Shown here: piece after piece, positions 8,324 through 17,037 of the stretch
How positions within the stretch are numbered: the first letter of the stretch is position 1
Layout: every line of letters begins with the position of its first letter
Assembly (NCBI RefSeq): GCF_002262875.1
Contig: NZ_NKYE01000023.1
Coordinates: 1-51,611 of the forward strand
Direction of reading: 5' to 3'
DNA from: Amycolatopsis antarctica
Lineage (GTDB): Bacteria > Actinomycetota > Actinomycetes > Mycobacteriales > Pseudonocardiaceae
Length of the DNA: 51,611 bases
Program-made: the position numbers and the translations under genes
Notes under the pieces: model-generated
What the model saw: only the letters and a program-made list of their open reading frames with translations
Told to the model about the DNA's origin: nothing
Database searches by the model: none

Positions 8324-8812
8324 TCAGTGCAGGGGTTTGCGCATCAGTACGCAGGTGGCGCGGTGCCGGGTGACCGTCCCGTCCGGCGTCACCACGTTCC
8401 ACTCCTCGGGTTCCCGCCCGTAGGCCAGGTAACCCAGTCGTTCGTAGAGCGCGCGGGCCCTCGGGTTGTCCTCCGCCACCGACAGTTCGGCACGGTCGTG
8501 GCCGCGCTCGGCGATCCGCCGTTCCGCCGCGCCGATCAGCAGCGTGCCGAGGCCGCACGAGCGCACGGCCGGATGCACCGCGAGCTGCCACAGGGTGCCC
8601 GCTCCCGGACGCCGGGTGTAGTCCACGCCGCCGATCGCCAGCGGCAGGTCCGTCGGCGGGCACACCGCCAGATACTCCACCTCGCCGAGTTCCGCGCGCC
8701 GCAGCGCCACGGTGACGAAGCCGAGATGGCCGGGCCCGCCGGCCCAGCCGCATCCGGGCAGGTCGTCACGGCGCAGGTCGCGGACGGTGACCTCGAGCCG
8801 GAACGTCGCCAC
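8324..8812 (-). CDS. GNAT-family N-acetyltransferase
   Basis: A 162-aa acetyltransferase with motif A LWQLAVHPAVRSCGLGTLLI, i.e. the V-x-P-x-x-R-x-x-G-x-G type acetyl-CoA loop, followed by AEDNPRARALYERLGY, the usual motif B. It transfers an acetyl group to an unknown amine. The GTG start at 8812 is supported by a -10 TAGATT 7 nt upstream (8820-8825). The much longer open frame upstream on this strand is a shadow of the methyltransferase gene. Confidence 0.88.
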   Translation of the reverse strand: MATFRLEVTVRDLRRDDLPGCGWAGGPGHLGFVTVALRRAELGEVEYLAVCPPTDLPLAIGGVDYTRRPGAGTLWQLAVHPAVRSCGLGTLLIGAAERRIAERGHDRAELSVAEDNPRARALYERLGYLAYGREPEEWNVVTPDGTVTRHRATCVLMRKPLH

Positions 8813-8819
8813 GACGCCG

Positions 8820-8825
8820 AATCTA
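8820..8825 (-). promoter_or_regulatory. -10 hexamer TAGATT of a leaderless promoter
   Basis: TAGATT on the minus strand, 7 nt before the GTG of the GNAT gene. No ribosome site is seen. Confidence 0.5.
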
Positions 8826-8950
8826 CCGCGTCCGCGGGCGTCTGCCCCCGTCAGTCCCAAGTGGACGGTCCGATCGGCGGCGGCCCGCACGGCGCGGGCA
8901 ACGTAGAGTCTCCGGGAGAATCCGGCACCGACGGCGGAAGAGACCACTGC

Positions 8951-9802
8951 GTGAGCAATGACGAGGACGAGGACAGGGCCCTGCTGGCCCTGGCGGACAG
9001 CGTCGACCGGCCGTCCGCGGCCCGTGTCTACGACTACTTCATCGGCGGCGAGACCAACTACGCCATCGACCGCGCCTTCGCCGAGCAGGTCCGGGAACGG
9101 GTACCGCTGATCGGCGAGTACTGCCGCACCAGCAGGCAGTTCCTCGGCCGCGCCGTCCGGCACTGCTCCGCCGGGGGAGTCACGCAGTTCGTCGACATCG
9201 GTTCGGGCCTGCCCACGGCCGGCAACGTGCACGAGGTGGCCGACGCGGCCCGCCCGCAGCTCGACACCCGGGTCGTCTACGTGGACAACGAGCCGATCGC
9301 GCTGGCGCACTCCCGGATGCTGCTCGCCGACACCGCCGATCCGGAGCGCCACCACGCCATCGCCGCCGACCTGATGGAGCCGGGTGAGCTCTGGGCGCAG
9401 GTGCGCGACACCGAGATCCTCGACCTGAGCCGTCCGGTGGTGCTGATCGTCAACGCCGTGCTGCACTTCATCAAGGACCAGGACGACCCGGACGGGATCA
9501 TCGAGTTCTATCGCGAGCTGCTGCCCTCCGGTTCTTTGCTCGTGCTCTCGCAGATGACCAACGAGAACCCGGAGAGCGAGGACGAACGGCAGGCGCTCGC
9601 CGATCTGCAGGACTACTACGAACGCACCACCAACCCCGGGCAGTTGCGTACCACCGGGGAGTTCGCCCGGTTCTTCGGGGACTGGGTCCTCGAAGAACCG
9701 GGCCTGGTCTACGCCCCGGCGTGGCACCCGGACGACGAGACCCTCTTCCGCACGGAACCCTCGCAGTCGCGAGTGCTCGGTGGTGTCGCGCGCAAGTCGT
9801 GA
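8951..9802 (+). CDS. SAM-dependent methyltransferase, DUF574/Methyltransf_19 type
   Basis: A 283-aa protein starting with the family hallmark RPSAARVYDYFIGG plus NYAIDR, then the SAM-binding loop QFVDIGSGLPTAGNVHEVA and VVYVDNEP. This actinobacteria-specific family has many copies per genome and mostly unknown substrates. The GTG start places GGAAGAG upstream; a TAGAGT at about 8906 is a plausible -10. Divergent from the GNAT gene. Confidence 0.9.
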   Translation: MSNDEDEDRALLALADSVDRPSAARVYDYFIGGETNYAIDRAFAEQVRERVPLIGEYCRTSRQFLGRAVRHCSAGGVTQFVDIGSGLPTAGNVHEVADAARPQLDTRVVYVDNEPIALAHSRMLLADTADPERHHAIAADLMEPGELWAQVRDTEILDLSRPVVLIVNAVLHFIKDQDDPDGIIEFYRELLPSGSLLVLSQMTNENPESEDERQALADLQDYYERTTNPGQLRTTGEFARFFGDWVLEEPGLVYAPAWHPDDETLFRTEPSQSRVLGGVARKS

Positions 9803-10061
9803 CGTGGTGTCCCTGCCCTCGTCTGGTTGCCCGGGTGCACGCGGGATGGCACCCTTGAGGTACACCACCGCCCAGAGTGGTGTTCTTCGCCCGAGACCCC
9901 GGCGCTGAGTTGATGCGCGGGGCTCCCGTCGAAAGACCTGTCGGTGCTTTCGAGTCGCCGCGATTCCCGAGGTGGCAACCGGCACGGTGCGGAGCACCTC
10001 ACCAGTGCACCTTCGCGAGTTCGCAGGCGGATGACCGTGCGCAACCGATGAAAGGCACTCC

Positions 10062-11114
10062 ATGACTTCAACCGACGCTCCGGCTCGACCGCAGCCGAAC
10101 GAGACGCCGGGTAGCGACTTCGCCGATCTGGCCCGCACCATCAAGGGTGAGGGCCTGCTGGACCGCCGTCGCGGCCATTACCTGACCAGGATCGTGCTCA
10201 ACCTGCTCGCGTTCGCGGGTGGCTGGGTGGCGTTCGCCTACCTGGGCGACTCCTGGTGGCAACTCTTCCTCGCGGCCTTCTTCGCGCTGATGTTCACCCA
10301 GCTCTCGTTCATCGGCCACGACGCGGGGCACAAGCAGATCTTCTCCAGCCGCAAGGCCAACGACGCCGCCGGCCTGTTGCACGGTGGTCTCGTCGGACTC
10401 AGTTACGGCTGGTGGATCGGCAAGCACAACCGGCACCACGCGAACCCGAACCACGAGGAGAGCGACCCGGACCTGGACATCCCCGCGCTCGCCTTCACCA
10501 AGGGCCAGGGCAGCACCAAACGCGGATTCCTCCGCTGGATGGCGAAGTACCAGGCGTTCCTGTTCTTCCCGCTGCTTTTGCTGGAAGGCCTGAACCTGCA
10601 CTGGTCGAGCATCGTCTCGGTATGGAAGGACGACCTGAAGTCACGCCGTGTCGAACGGCTGCTGATGGCCGGCCACGTCGCGGCGTACCTGACGGCCGTG
10701 TTCGTGGTGCTCTCGCCGCTGACCGCGCTCGTGTTCATCGCCGTGCACCAGGGCCTGTGGGGCCTCTACATGGGCTGCTCGTTCGCGCCCAACCACAAGG
10801 GGATGCCGACGATCCGTGCCGGGGAGAAGCTGGACTTCCTGCGCAAGCAGGTGCTCACCTCACGCAACGTGCGGGGCGGCCCCGTCGTCGACTTCGCTCT
10901 CGGCGGCCTGAACTACCAGATCGAGCACCACCTGTTCCCGAACATGCCGCGGCCGAACCTGCGCCGTGCGCAGGTGCTGGTCAGTGAGTTCTGTGCGCAG
11001 CGCGAGGTGCCGTACGCCCAGTGCGGTGTCTTCCGGTCCTACGGTTACGTGCTGGAACACTTGCACGAGGTCGGCAGGCCGTTGCGCGCACCCGCGCCGG
11101 TGGGCGCCGCCTAA
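10062..11114 (+). CDS. Membrane fatty-acid desaturase (acyl-CoA/acyl-lipid type)
   Basis: A 350-aa membrane desaturase with all three histidine boxes: HDAGH (about residue 88), HNRHH (about 124) and QIEHH (about 286), which bind the di-iron centre, and hydrophobic pairs between them. It introduces a double bond in acyl chains of membrane lipids. An AAAGG site precedes the ATG. It is preceded by 259 nt without a gene and ends tail to tail with the next gene, the stop codons overlapping. Confidence 0.93.
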   Translation: MTSTDAPARPQPNETPGSDFADLARTIKGEGLLDRRRGHYLTRIVLNLLAFAGGWVAFAYLGDSWWQLFLAAFFALMFTQLSFIGHDAGHKQIFSSRKANDAAGLLHGGLVGLSYGWWIGKHNRHHANPNHEESDPDLDIPALAFTKGQGSTKRGFLRWMAKYQAFLFFPLLLLEGLNLHWSSIVSVWKDDLKSRRVERLLMAGHVAAYLTAVFVVLSPLTALVFIAVHQGLWGLYMGCSFAPNHKGMPTIRAGEKLDFLRKQVLTSRNVRGGPVVDFALGGLNYQIEHHLFPNMPRPNLRRAQVLVSEFCAQREVPYAQCGVFRSYGYVLEHLHEVGRPLRAPAPVGAA

Positions 11115-11779
11115 CCTCTCCGTGCGACGCCCGGCTCGCCCGCACCGGCGAGCTGGGCGTCGTGCATTCGGCGCAGCGCCAGTTGCGCGAGGATCGCCCC
11201 GCACAGGCAGAGGAACATGTCCCACTGGGTGTCCCAGACGTCGCCCTGGGTGCCCAGGAAGTCGTCCGCCCCGGAACCGAGAGCCATCGCCGCCGCCCAT
11301 TCGACGAACTCGAAACAAGCGGCGATCGACAGGCACACGGCGGTGGTGAGTACGAACGTCCAGCCGCCGCGGCGCAGCGGGCTCAGCCGCAACAGCAGCT
11401 CCCGCACCAGGATCGCCGGCACGAAACCCTGCACGAAGTGGGCGAAGCGGTCGTAGTTGTTGCGCGCCGTGCCCAGTGCGCCCTGAACCCACTCACCGAG
11501 CGGTGTCTCGGCGTAGGTGTAGTGCCCGCCGTAGCAGAGCACGATCGCGTGGAACACCAGCAGCCAGCACACCAGCCGGCTCAACGGGAACCGCCTGCGG
11601 TTGAACAGCACCAGCGGTACCCCGGCCAGAATCCAGACGATCTCCATCAGCCAGGTGGACGTACTGGTGGCCCCGATGCCGGACCACACCAGCACCACCG
11701 CCAGCACGGCGAGCAGCGCGCCGCCCTCCGTCCGGGACGGGCCACGGACGTCGGCTTCGGTCACGGTCGCGCCCTTCAT
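11111..11779 (-). CDS. DUF2238 (YjdF-like) membrane protein
   Basis: A 222-aa protein with about six membrane segments and the family region RFAHFVQGFVPAILVREL and CFEFVEWAAAMALG followed by GTQGDVWDTQWDMFLCLCGA, typical of DUF2238/YjdF. Function unknown. The ATG at 11779 is preferred over an upstream ATG (11815) because family proteins begin shortly before the first hydrophobic segment. Its TAG and the desaturase TAA share the four bases CTAA (11111-11114). Confidence 0.8.
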   Translation of the reverse strand: MKGATVTEADVRGPSRTEGGALLAVLAVVLVWSGIGATSTSTWLMEIVWILAGVPLVLFNRRRFPLSRLVCWLLVFHAIVLCYGGHYTYAETPLGEWVQGALGTARNNYDRFAHFVQGFVPAILVRELLLRLSPLRRGGWTFVLTTAVCLSIAACFEFVEWAAAMALGSGADDFLGTQGDVWDTQWDMFLCLCGAILAQLALRRMHDAQLAGAGEPGVARRG

Positions 11780-11845
11780 CCGCGCCACTGTGCCGCATCG
11801 CGTCCCGGGCCGCACCGATTCGCGGAGTCAGGTTCAGTCCCGCGG

Positions 11846-12595
11846 CTACCGGGGGCCGGGGTGCTGGACGTACTCGACGCCGATCCGTCCCGCCTCGCGG
11901 ACGACGGACAGTGAACGGGCCGTGGCGGCGAGCATCAGCAGCACGCCGAGGTTCTCGCCGAGTTCCTCGGCGTGGTAGGTGAGCACGTACAACGGTCCGC
12001 TCTCGCCGCCCGCGATCAGCAGGCCCTGCAGTGCCTCGCCGCCGAGGGCCGAGCCGAGCAGCAGGGCGCAGCCGCCGACCATGTACCAGCGCGCGGCGCC
12101 CCGCAGTCGCACGGCGAGCAGCAGCAGGGCGAGCGCGACGAAGGCGCCGGCGACCAGGCCGGGGATCAGCCAGTAGAACGGGAAACCGTCGAAGGAGAGG
12201 AATTCCCGTCCGACACGGTCGAGCCGTTCGTGGAGCTGGGTGTGGTCGTCGAGGGACAGGGCACCCAGCATGGCGGCGCTGACGAACCACGCCCACCCGC
12301 CGGGTACGCGGCGGGCGCGGGCCACCGCGCCGATCCCCGCGTGCACGACGGCACCGGTGACCAGCAGCGCGGTGCTCCACCAGGTGGGGAGGTTGCCCTC
12401 GACGAACACGTCGAGGTAGAGCTGCACCTCGCCGCGGTCGCGGGTGAGTGGATGGTCGATCAGCGCGGGCACGGCCATGCTGGCCACGTTCAGCGCGAGC
12501 GTGACGGCAAGGACCACCCAGCCGGCCACGCGGAAGCGAACGTGCCGCACGGAATGTGACGCGACGTCGCCGAGCGTGTCCACGGGTGCGACCAT
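11846..12595 (-). CDS. Hypothetical integral membrane protein
   Basis: A 249-aa protein with about six hydrophobic segments, including WVVLAVTLALNVASMAVPAL and LIPGLVAGAFVALALLLLAV, and conserved-looking polar spots LSLDDHTQLHERLDRVG and YHAEELGEN between them. I do not recognise the family. The ATG at 12595 has a GGAGG site 6 nt upstream, which decides the start over the longer open frame. It is divergent from the copper operon; no link to copper is visible in the protein. Confidence 0.75.
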   Translation of the reverse strand: MVAPVDTLGDVASHSVRHVRFRVAGWVVLAVTLALNVASMAVPALIDHPLTRDRGEVQLYLDVFVEGNLPTWWSTALLVTGAVVHAGIGAVARARRVPGGWAWFVSAAMLGALSLDDHTQLHERLDRVGREFLSFDGFPFYWLIPGLVAGAFVALALLLLAVRLRGAARWYMVGGCALLLGSALGGEALQGLLIAGGESGPLYVLTYHAEELGENLGVLLMLAATARSLSVVREAGRIGVEYVQHPGPR

Positions 12596-12687
12596 GACCG
12601 ACCTCCGAGGTGAGGGAATCCGGACACGGTAGGCCCGCAGATGAAGAACCGGGCATCCGGGTGTGTTCCGGGCGGTCACGGTCCTGT

Positions 12688-12716
12688 TTGCATGCCCTAC
12701 CCCCCTAGGGTATAAA
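12688..12716 (+). promoter_or_regulatory. csoR promoter with CsoR operator in the spacer
   Basis: A -35 TTGCAT (12688-12693), a 17-bp spacer and a -10 TATAAA (12711-12716) form a near-canonical sigma-A promoter. The spacer holds TACCCCCCTAGGGTA (12698-12712), a C/G-run palindrome around CCCTAGGG of the kind bound by CsoR. A further half-site-like GGGGTAT lies at 12741-12747. Binding by Cu-free CsoR here would block RNA polymerase. Confidence 0.7.
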
Positions 12717-12778
12717 TGACCTCATCCTGCATACGGGTAAGGGGTATGTTGGATGTGCCGACGACGAAAGGGCACACG

Positions 12779-13060
12779 ATGCGCGGATACACCGGTGACA
12801 AGGACGCGTACCTCAAGCGGCTGCGCCGCATCGAGGGTCAGATCCGTGGCCTGCAGCGGATGGTCGAGGACGATGTGTACTGCATCGACGTCCTCACCCA
12901 GATCTCCGCCGCCACCAAGGCGTTGCAGTCCGTCTCACTGGGACTGATCGACGAGCACCTCAAGCACTGCGTGACCGAGGCGATCGCCGAGGGCGGCGAC
13001 ACCGCCACCGAGAAGGTCCGCGAGGCCAGCGAGGCGATCGCCCGGCTGGTCCGTTCCTGA
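12779..13060 (+). CDS. csoR: CsoR-family copper-sensing repressor
   Basis: A 93-aa all-helical regulator. It has the family core YLKRLRRIEGQIRGLQRMVE, then the Cu(I) ligands: Cys in VYCIDVLTQISA, His in LGLIDEHLKHC and the following Cys. It represses the copper operon until Cu(I) binds. The ATG has AAAGGG 6 nt upstream. First gene of csoR-copZ-(His-rich protein)-copA. Confidence 0.92.
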   Translation: MRGYTGDKDAYLKRLRRIEGQIRGLQRMVEDDVYCIDVLTQISAATKALQSVSLGLIDEHLKHCVTEAIAEGGDTATEKVREASEAIARLVRS

Positions 13061-13115
13061 CGGCACCCGAACCCGAAACCCCGCACCGAAACCGAACCAC
13101 GAGGAGAACCGGACG

Positions 13116-13322
13116 ATGGCCGAGACGACCTACACCGTGACCGGAATGACCTGCGAGCACTGCGCCCGCTCGGTGACCGAGGAGATCCAGGAACTCACCG
13201 GGGTCACCGCCGTCGCGGTGGACGTGCCCACCGGGGCGGTCACCGTCAGCAGCGAGGCGGATCTCGGCCTGGCCGAGGTGCGTGCCGCCGTCGAGGAAGC
13301 CGGATACCAGCTCGCCGCCTGA
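13116..13322 (+). CDS. copZ: Heavy-metal-associated copper chaperone
   Basis: A 68-aa HMA-domain protein with the metal-binding motif GMTCEHCARSV near the N-terminus. It carries Cu(I) in the cytosol and would deliver it to the ATPase CopA encoded downstream. GAGGAG precedes the ATG. The gene is in the csoR operon, 55 nt after csoR. Confidence 0.93.
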   Translation: MAETTYTVTGMTCEHCARSVTEEIQELTGVTAVAVDVPTGAVTVSSEADLGLAEVRAAVEEAGYQLAA

Positions 13323-13358
13323 TACGGGAAGCGTCCGCGAAAGCCCGGAAGGAACGCC

Positions 13359-14333
13359 ATGAACGTACCCACCAGACTCGCCGCCTACGGTGCGGTGCTC
13401 GTCCTGGCCGCCGGTGGCGCCTGGGCGGTGGGCACCGCCGTCGGTCCCCTCGGCGCTGCCGCCGACGGCGGCACCGGGGCGCACGGCGAGCAGGCCGTGC
13501 ACGGTACGGACGCGGGCCACGGCGATACCCACGGCGACGTCTCGGGGGCCGCGGCCGAAGCGCCGGGAGGACTGGTTTCCACCGCTGCGGGGTACACGCT
13601 CGTCCCGCTCGCCACGACCGTGGCCGCCGGACCGGAACAGCCGTTCTCGTTCCGGGTCACCGGCCCGGACGGGCGGCCGGTCACCGCGTACGAGGTCGAG
13701 CACGAGAAGCCGCTGCACCTGATCGTGGTGCGCCGGGACACCTCCGCGTTCCAGCACGTCCACCCGGAACTGGGGCCGGACGGAACGTGGACCGTTCCAC
13801 TCGACACCACCGCACCCGGCAGCTACCGGGTCTTCGCCGATTTCGTCCCGTCCGGCGGTCCGGCGCTGACGCTGGGTACGGACCTGTCGGTGGCCGGCGA
13901 GTTCACCCCGGTCACCCACGCCGAATCCAGGGACACCACCGTCGACGGTTACCGCGTGTGGCTCGACGGGGACCTCACCCCGGGCCGTACCTCGCGGCTC
14001 ACCCTGGCCGTGGCCAGGGACGGCGAGCCGGTGACCGACCTCCAGCCCTACCTCGGCGCGTACGGCCACCTGGTCGCCCTGCGCGCGGGGGACCTCGCCT
14101 ACCTGCACGTCCACCCGGACGGCGAGCCGGGCGACGGCCGGACCGCCCCGGGGCCGACGGTCACCTTCTTCGCCGAAGTACCCACGGCGGGCACCTACCG
14201 GATGTTCCTCGACTTCCAGCACGAGGGCACCGTGCGCACCGCCGAGTTCACCGTCGGCACCGCACCGGCGGCGGCGACCCATCCGCCCGGTGCGCCGGAA
14301 CCCGCACATGGCCACGGACCGGCCGACGAGTGA
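13359..14333 (+). CDS. Exported or membrane-anchored His-rich protein of the copper operon
   Basis: A 324-aa protein with an N-terminal hydrophobic anchor (RLAAYGAVLVLAAGGAWAVG), then a His-rich stretch (HGEQAVHGTDAGHGDTHGD) likely to bind metal, and two beta-rich repeats containing HLIVVRRDTSAFQHVHPELG and HLVALRAGDLAYLHVHPDG. The repeated H-V-H-P motif suggests two similar domains. It ends in another His-rich tail (HPPGAPEPAHGHG). Position between copZ and copA implies an extracytoplasmic copper-handling role; that is inference. Confidence 0.75.
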   Translation: MNVPTRLAAYGAVLVLAAGGAWAVGTAVGPLGAAADGGTGAHGEQAVHGTDAGHGDTHGDVSGAAAEAPGGLVSTAAGYTLVPLATTVAAGPEQPFSFRVTGPDGRPVTAYEVEHEKPLHLIVVRRDTSAFQHVHPELGPDGTWTVPLDTTAPGSYRVFADFVPSGGPALTLGTDLSVAGEFTPVTHAESRDTTVDGYRVWLDGDLTPGRTSRLTLAVARDGEPVTDLQPYLGAYGHLVALRAGDLAYLHVHPDGEPGDGRTAPGPTVTFFAEVPTAGTYRMFLDFQHEGTVRTAEFTVGTAPAAATHPPGAPEPAHGHGPADE

Positions 14334-14346
14334 GGAGGCCACCGCG

Positions 14347-16629
14347 ATGACGGACACGACCGGCACCGGCGTACGCCCGCCCGCCACCGAGATCGAACTG
14401 ATCATCGGCGGCATGACCTGCGCCTCCTGCGCGATGCGCGTCGAACGGAAGCTGAACAAGCTGGACGGTGTCAGCGCCACCGTCAACTACGCCACGGAGA
14501 AGGCGAAGGTGACCTACTCCGGCGAGGCCGAGCCGGAACGGCCCGTGGAACAGGCACTGGTCGCACAGGTCGAGGCCGCCGGTTACACGGCCACGCTGCC
14601 CGCCCCGCCCGAGCCGGACGGTGCCGCCGCGGCCGGGGGCGAGGCCGCCGGGGACGAGACCGATCCGGCCACGGACTCGCTGCGGCAGCGGCTGATCGGA
14701 TCGGCGCTGCTGTCGGTCCCGGTGATCGCCATGGCGATGATCCCGGCACTGCAGTTCACCTACTGGCAGTGGATCTCGCTGACTCTCGCCGCACCCGTGC
14801 TGGTCTGGGCGGCCTGGCCGTTCCACCGTGCCGCCTGGGCGAACCTGCGGCACGGCGCCGCGACGATGGACACGCTGATCTCGATGGGCACGCTGGCCGC
14901 GTTCGGCTGGTCGCTGTACGCCCTGCTGTGGGGCAGCGCGGGCGTGCCGGGGATGACGCATCCGTTCGAGTTCACCGTCGAGCGGATGGCGGGCGAGGCG
15001 AACATCTACCTGGAGGTCGCCGCCGGGGTCACCACTTTCATCCTCGCCGGACGCTACTTCGAGGCCCGGTCCAAGCGCCGGGCCGGGGCCGCGCTGCGGG
15101 CGCTGCTCGAACTCGGCGCCAAGGACGTCGCCGTCCTGCGCGAGGGCGTGGAACGGCGGATTCCGGCGGGCGAACTGCTCGTCGGTGATCGGTTCCTCGT
15201 GCGGCCGGGCGAGAAGATCGCCACCGACGGCGTCGTCGTCGAGGGCAGCTCGGCGATCGACGCGAGCATGCTCACCGGCGAGTCCGTACCGGTCGAGGTG
15301 GCGCCCGGCGGCACGGTGGCAGGCGCGTGCGTGAACGTCGGCGGCAGGCTCGTCGTCCGCGCCACCCGCGTCGGCGCCGACACCCAGCTCGCCAGGATGG
15401 CTAAACTCGTCGAGGACGCGCAGACGGGGAAGGCCCAGGTGCAGCGTCTCGCCGACCGGATCTCCGCGGTCTTCGTGCCGATCGTCATCGCGCTGTCCGT
15501 GGCGACGCTGGCGTTCTGGCTGGGCGCCGGGGGCACCCCCGCGGCGGCGTTCACCGCAGCCGTCGCCGTGCTGATCATCGCCTGCCCCTGCGCGCTCGGG
15601 CTCGCGACGCCGACCGCGCTGCTGGTCGGTACCGGAAGGGGCGCGCAGCTCGGCATTCTGATCAAGGGACCGGAGGTGCTCGAATCCACCCGCGCCGTGG
15701 ACACCGTCGTGCTGGACAAGACCGGCACCGTCACCACCGGCCGGATGTCGCTGGCCGGGGTGCACACCGTCCAGCGCGCGGACCCCGGCGAGGTGCTGCG
15801 GCTGGCCGGCGCGCTGGAGGACGCCTCCGAGCATCCGATTGCCCGCGCCATCGCCCGTGCGGCACGGGAGAACGGGCCGTTGCCCGGCGTCGAGGGCTTC
15901 GCCGCGGTGGACGGCGGGGTGCGGGGAACGGTCGAGGGGCACACGGTGGTGGCCGGGCGGACCGCGCTGCTGGACGGGGACCTGCCCACCACGCTCGCCA
16001 CGGCGAAGGCCGAGGCCGAGGCGCTCGGGCGGACGGCGATCGTCGTCGGCTGGGACGGCGAGGCGCGGGCCGTGCTGACCGTCGCCGACACCGTCAAGGA
16101 CACCTCCGCCGAGGCGATCGCCCGGCTGCGCGGCCTCGGGCTCGCCCCCGTACTGCTCACCGGCGACAACGAGGCCGTCGCGCGCACGGTAGCCGCGGAG
16201 GTCGGCATCGACGAGGTGATCGCCGGGGTGCTGCCCGCCGGGAAGGTCGAGGTGGTGCGGCGGTTGCAGGCGGAAGGCCGGGTCGTGGCGATGGTCGGCG
16301 ACGGCGTCAACGACGCGGCCGCTCTCGCGCAGGCGGATCTCGGCCTGGCGATGGGCACCGGCACCGACGTGGCGATCGAGGCCGGTGACCTGACGCTGGT
16401 CGGCGGCGACCTGCGTGCGGCCGTCGACGCGATCCGGCTGTCGCGGCGCACGCTGCGCACGATCAAGGTGAACCTGTTCTGGGCGTTCGCCTACAACGTC
16501 GCCGCGCTGCCGCTCGCCGCCGCCGGGCTGCTGAACCCGATGCTGGCGGGTGCGGCGATGGCGTTCAGTTCGGTGTTCGTCGTATCGAACAGCCTGCGGC
16601 TACGCGGTTTCCGCACCGCTCTGCGCTGA
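14347..16629 (+). CDS. copA: Copper-exporting P1B-type ATPase
   Basis: A 760-aa P1B-1 ATPase. One N-terminal HMA domain has GGMTCASC (Cys25, Cys28). The membrane copper site is CPC (Cys413-Pro-Cys415). The catalytic core has the TGES-type LTGES loop, the phosphorylated Asp457 in DKTGTVTTG, the ASEHPIA motif and GDGVNDAAAL. YNVAALPLAA and a final MAFSSVFVVSNSLRL give the late helices. It pumps Cu(I) out of the cytosol. The ATG with GAGGAGG upstream is preferred over 14290, which would overlap the preceding gene. Confidence 0.95.
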   Translation: MTDTTGTGVRPPATEIELIIGGMTCASCAMRVERKLNKLDGVSATVNYATEKAKVTYSGEAEPERPVEQALVAQVEAAGYTATLPAPPEPDGAAAAGGEAAGDETDPATDSLRQRLIGSALLSVPVIAMAMIPALQFTYWQWISLTLAAPVLVWAAWPFHRAAWANLRHGAATMDTLISMGTLAAFGWSLYALLWGSAGVPGMTHPFEFTVERMAGEANIYLEVAAGVTTFILAGRYFEARSKRRAGAALRALLELGAKDVAVLREGVERRIPAGELLVGDRFLVRPGEKIATDGVVVEGSSAIDASMLTGESVPVEVAPGGTVAGACVNVGGRLVVRATRVGADTQLARMAKLVEDAQTGKAQVQRLADRISAVFVPIVIALSVATLAFWLGAGGTPAAAFTAAVAVLIIACPCALGLATPTALLVGTGRGAQLGILIKGPEVLESTRAVDTVVLDKTGTVTTGRMSLAGVHTVQRADPGEVLRLAGALEDASEHPIARAIARAARENGPLPGVEGFAAVDGGVRGTVEGHTVVAGRTALLDGDLPTTLATAKAEAEALGRTAIVVGWDGEARAVLTVADTVKDTSAEAIARLRGLGLAPVLLTGDNEAVARTVAAEVGIDEVIAGVLPAGKVEVVRRLQAEGRVVAMVGDGVNDAAALAQADLGLAMGTGTDVAIEAGDLTLVGGDLRAAVDAIRLSRRTLRTIKVNLFWAFAYNVAALPLAAAGLLNPMLAGAAMAFSSVFVVSNSLRLRGFRTALR

Positions 16630-16663
16630 GAACTCTGCGCCGAGCGCACGGCCACCGGGCCGG

Positions 16664-16834
16664 TCAGCGCAGCTTTTCGGGGACGGTGTCCAGGGCGTGC
16701 ACCATGCGCACGGCCAGGTCGAGGGCCGCCTGGCCGTCGAGGGGCGAGTGCTCGCGGACGATGCCCTGCACGAGCAGCACCCGCTGGTCGTACCGGGAGG
16801 GGAGGGTGACGTCGGTGGTGATTTCGGCGGTCAT
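16664..16834 (-). CDS. Small hypothetical protein, partner of the RGCVC gene
   Basis: A 56-aa protein with the sequence core YDQRVLLVQGIVREHS and LDLAVRMVHALDTVPEKLR, predicted strand then helix. No family recognised. Its ATG overlaps the stop of the RGCVC gene (ATGA), so it is translated by coupling. It converges on copA, whose stop is 35 nt away. Confidence 0.65.
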   Translation of the reverse strand: MTAEITTDVTLPSRYDQRVLLVQGIVREHSPLDGQAALDLAVRMVHALDTVPEKLR

Positions 16835-17037
16835 GAGGTGGTCCCGTCTTCTTCGATGTCCGCCCGCAGCCTCGCGGACGCGGGGCAGACGCAGCCGCGG
16901 GCCAGATTGCCGGCGAGGGTCGCCGAACAGAACCTGAGCCCGATCTGATCGTGGTCGTCGCGTACGTGGGAGCACGCGGTACAGCCATCGAGACTGGTCG
17001 GCTCGGTGACCGGCTGTGTGGTGTCGGTGGCCGGCAT
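16831..17037 (-). CDS. RGCVC-family small cysteine protein
   Basis: A 68-aa protein with four conserved cysteines in DGCTACSHVRDDHD, RFCSATLAGN and ARGCVCP, the last giving the family its name. CxxC plus H and CxC suggest a metal site; the family function is unknown. The ATG at 17037 gives the usual short N-terminus, though the frame runs on to 17082 and the ribosome site is weak. First gene of a two-gene unit. Confidence 0.75.
   Translation of the reverse strand: MPATDTTQPVTEPTSLDGCTACSHVRDDHDQIGLRFCSATLAGNLARGCVCPASARLRADIEEDGTTS

Noticed and set aside
8813..10144. Long minus-strand extension of the GNAT frame
   Set aside because: It is the shadow of the methyltransferase gene; the -10 box at 8820-8825 fixes the start at 8812.
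14248..15942. 564-codon minus-strand ORF
   Set aside because: Antisense to copA, composition typical of a shadow frame, no motif.
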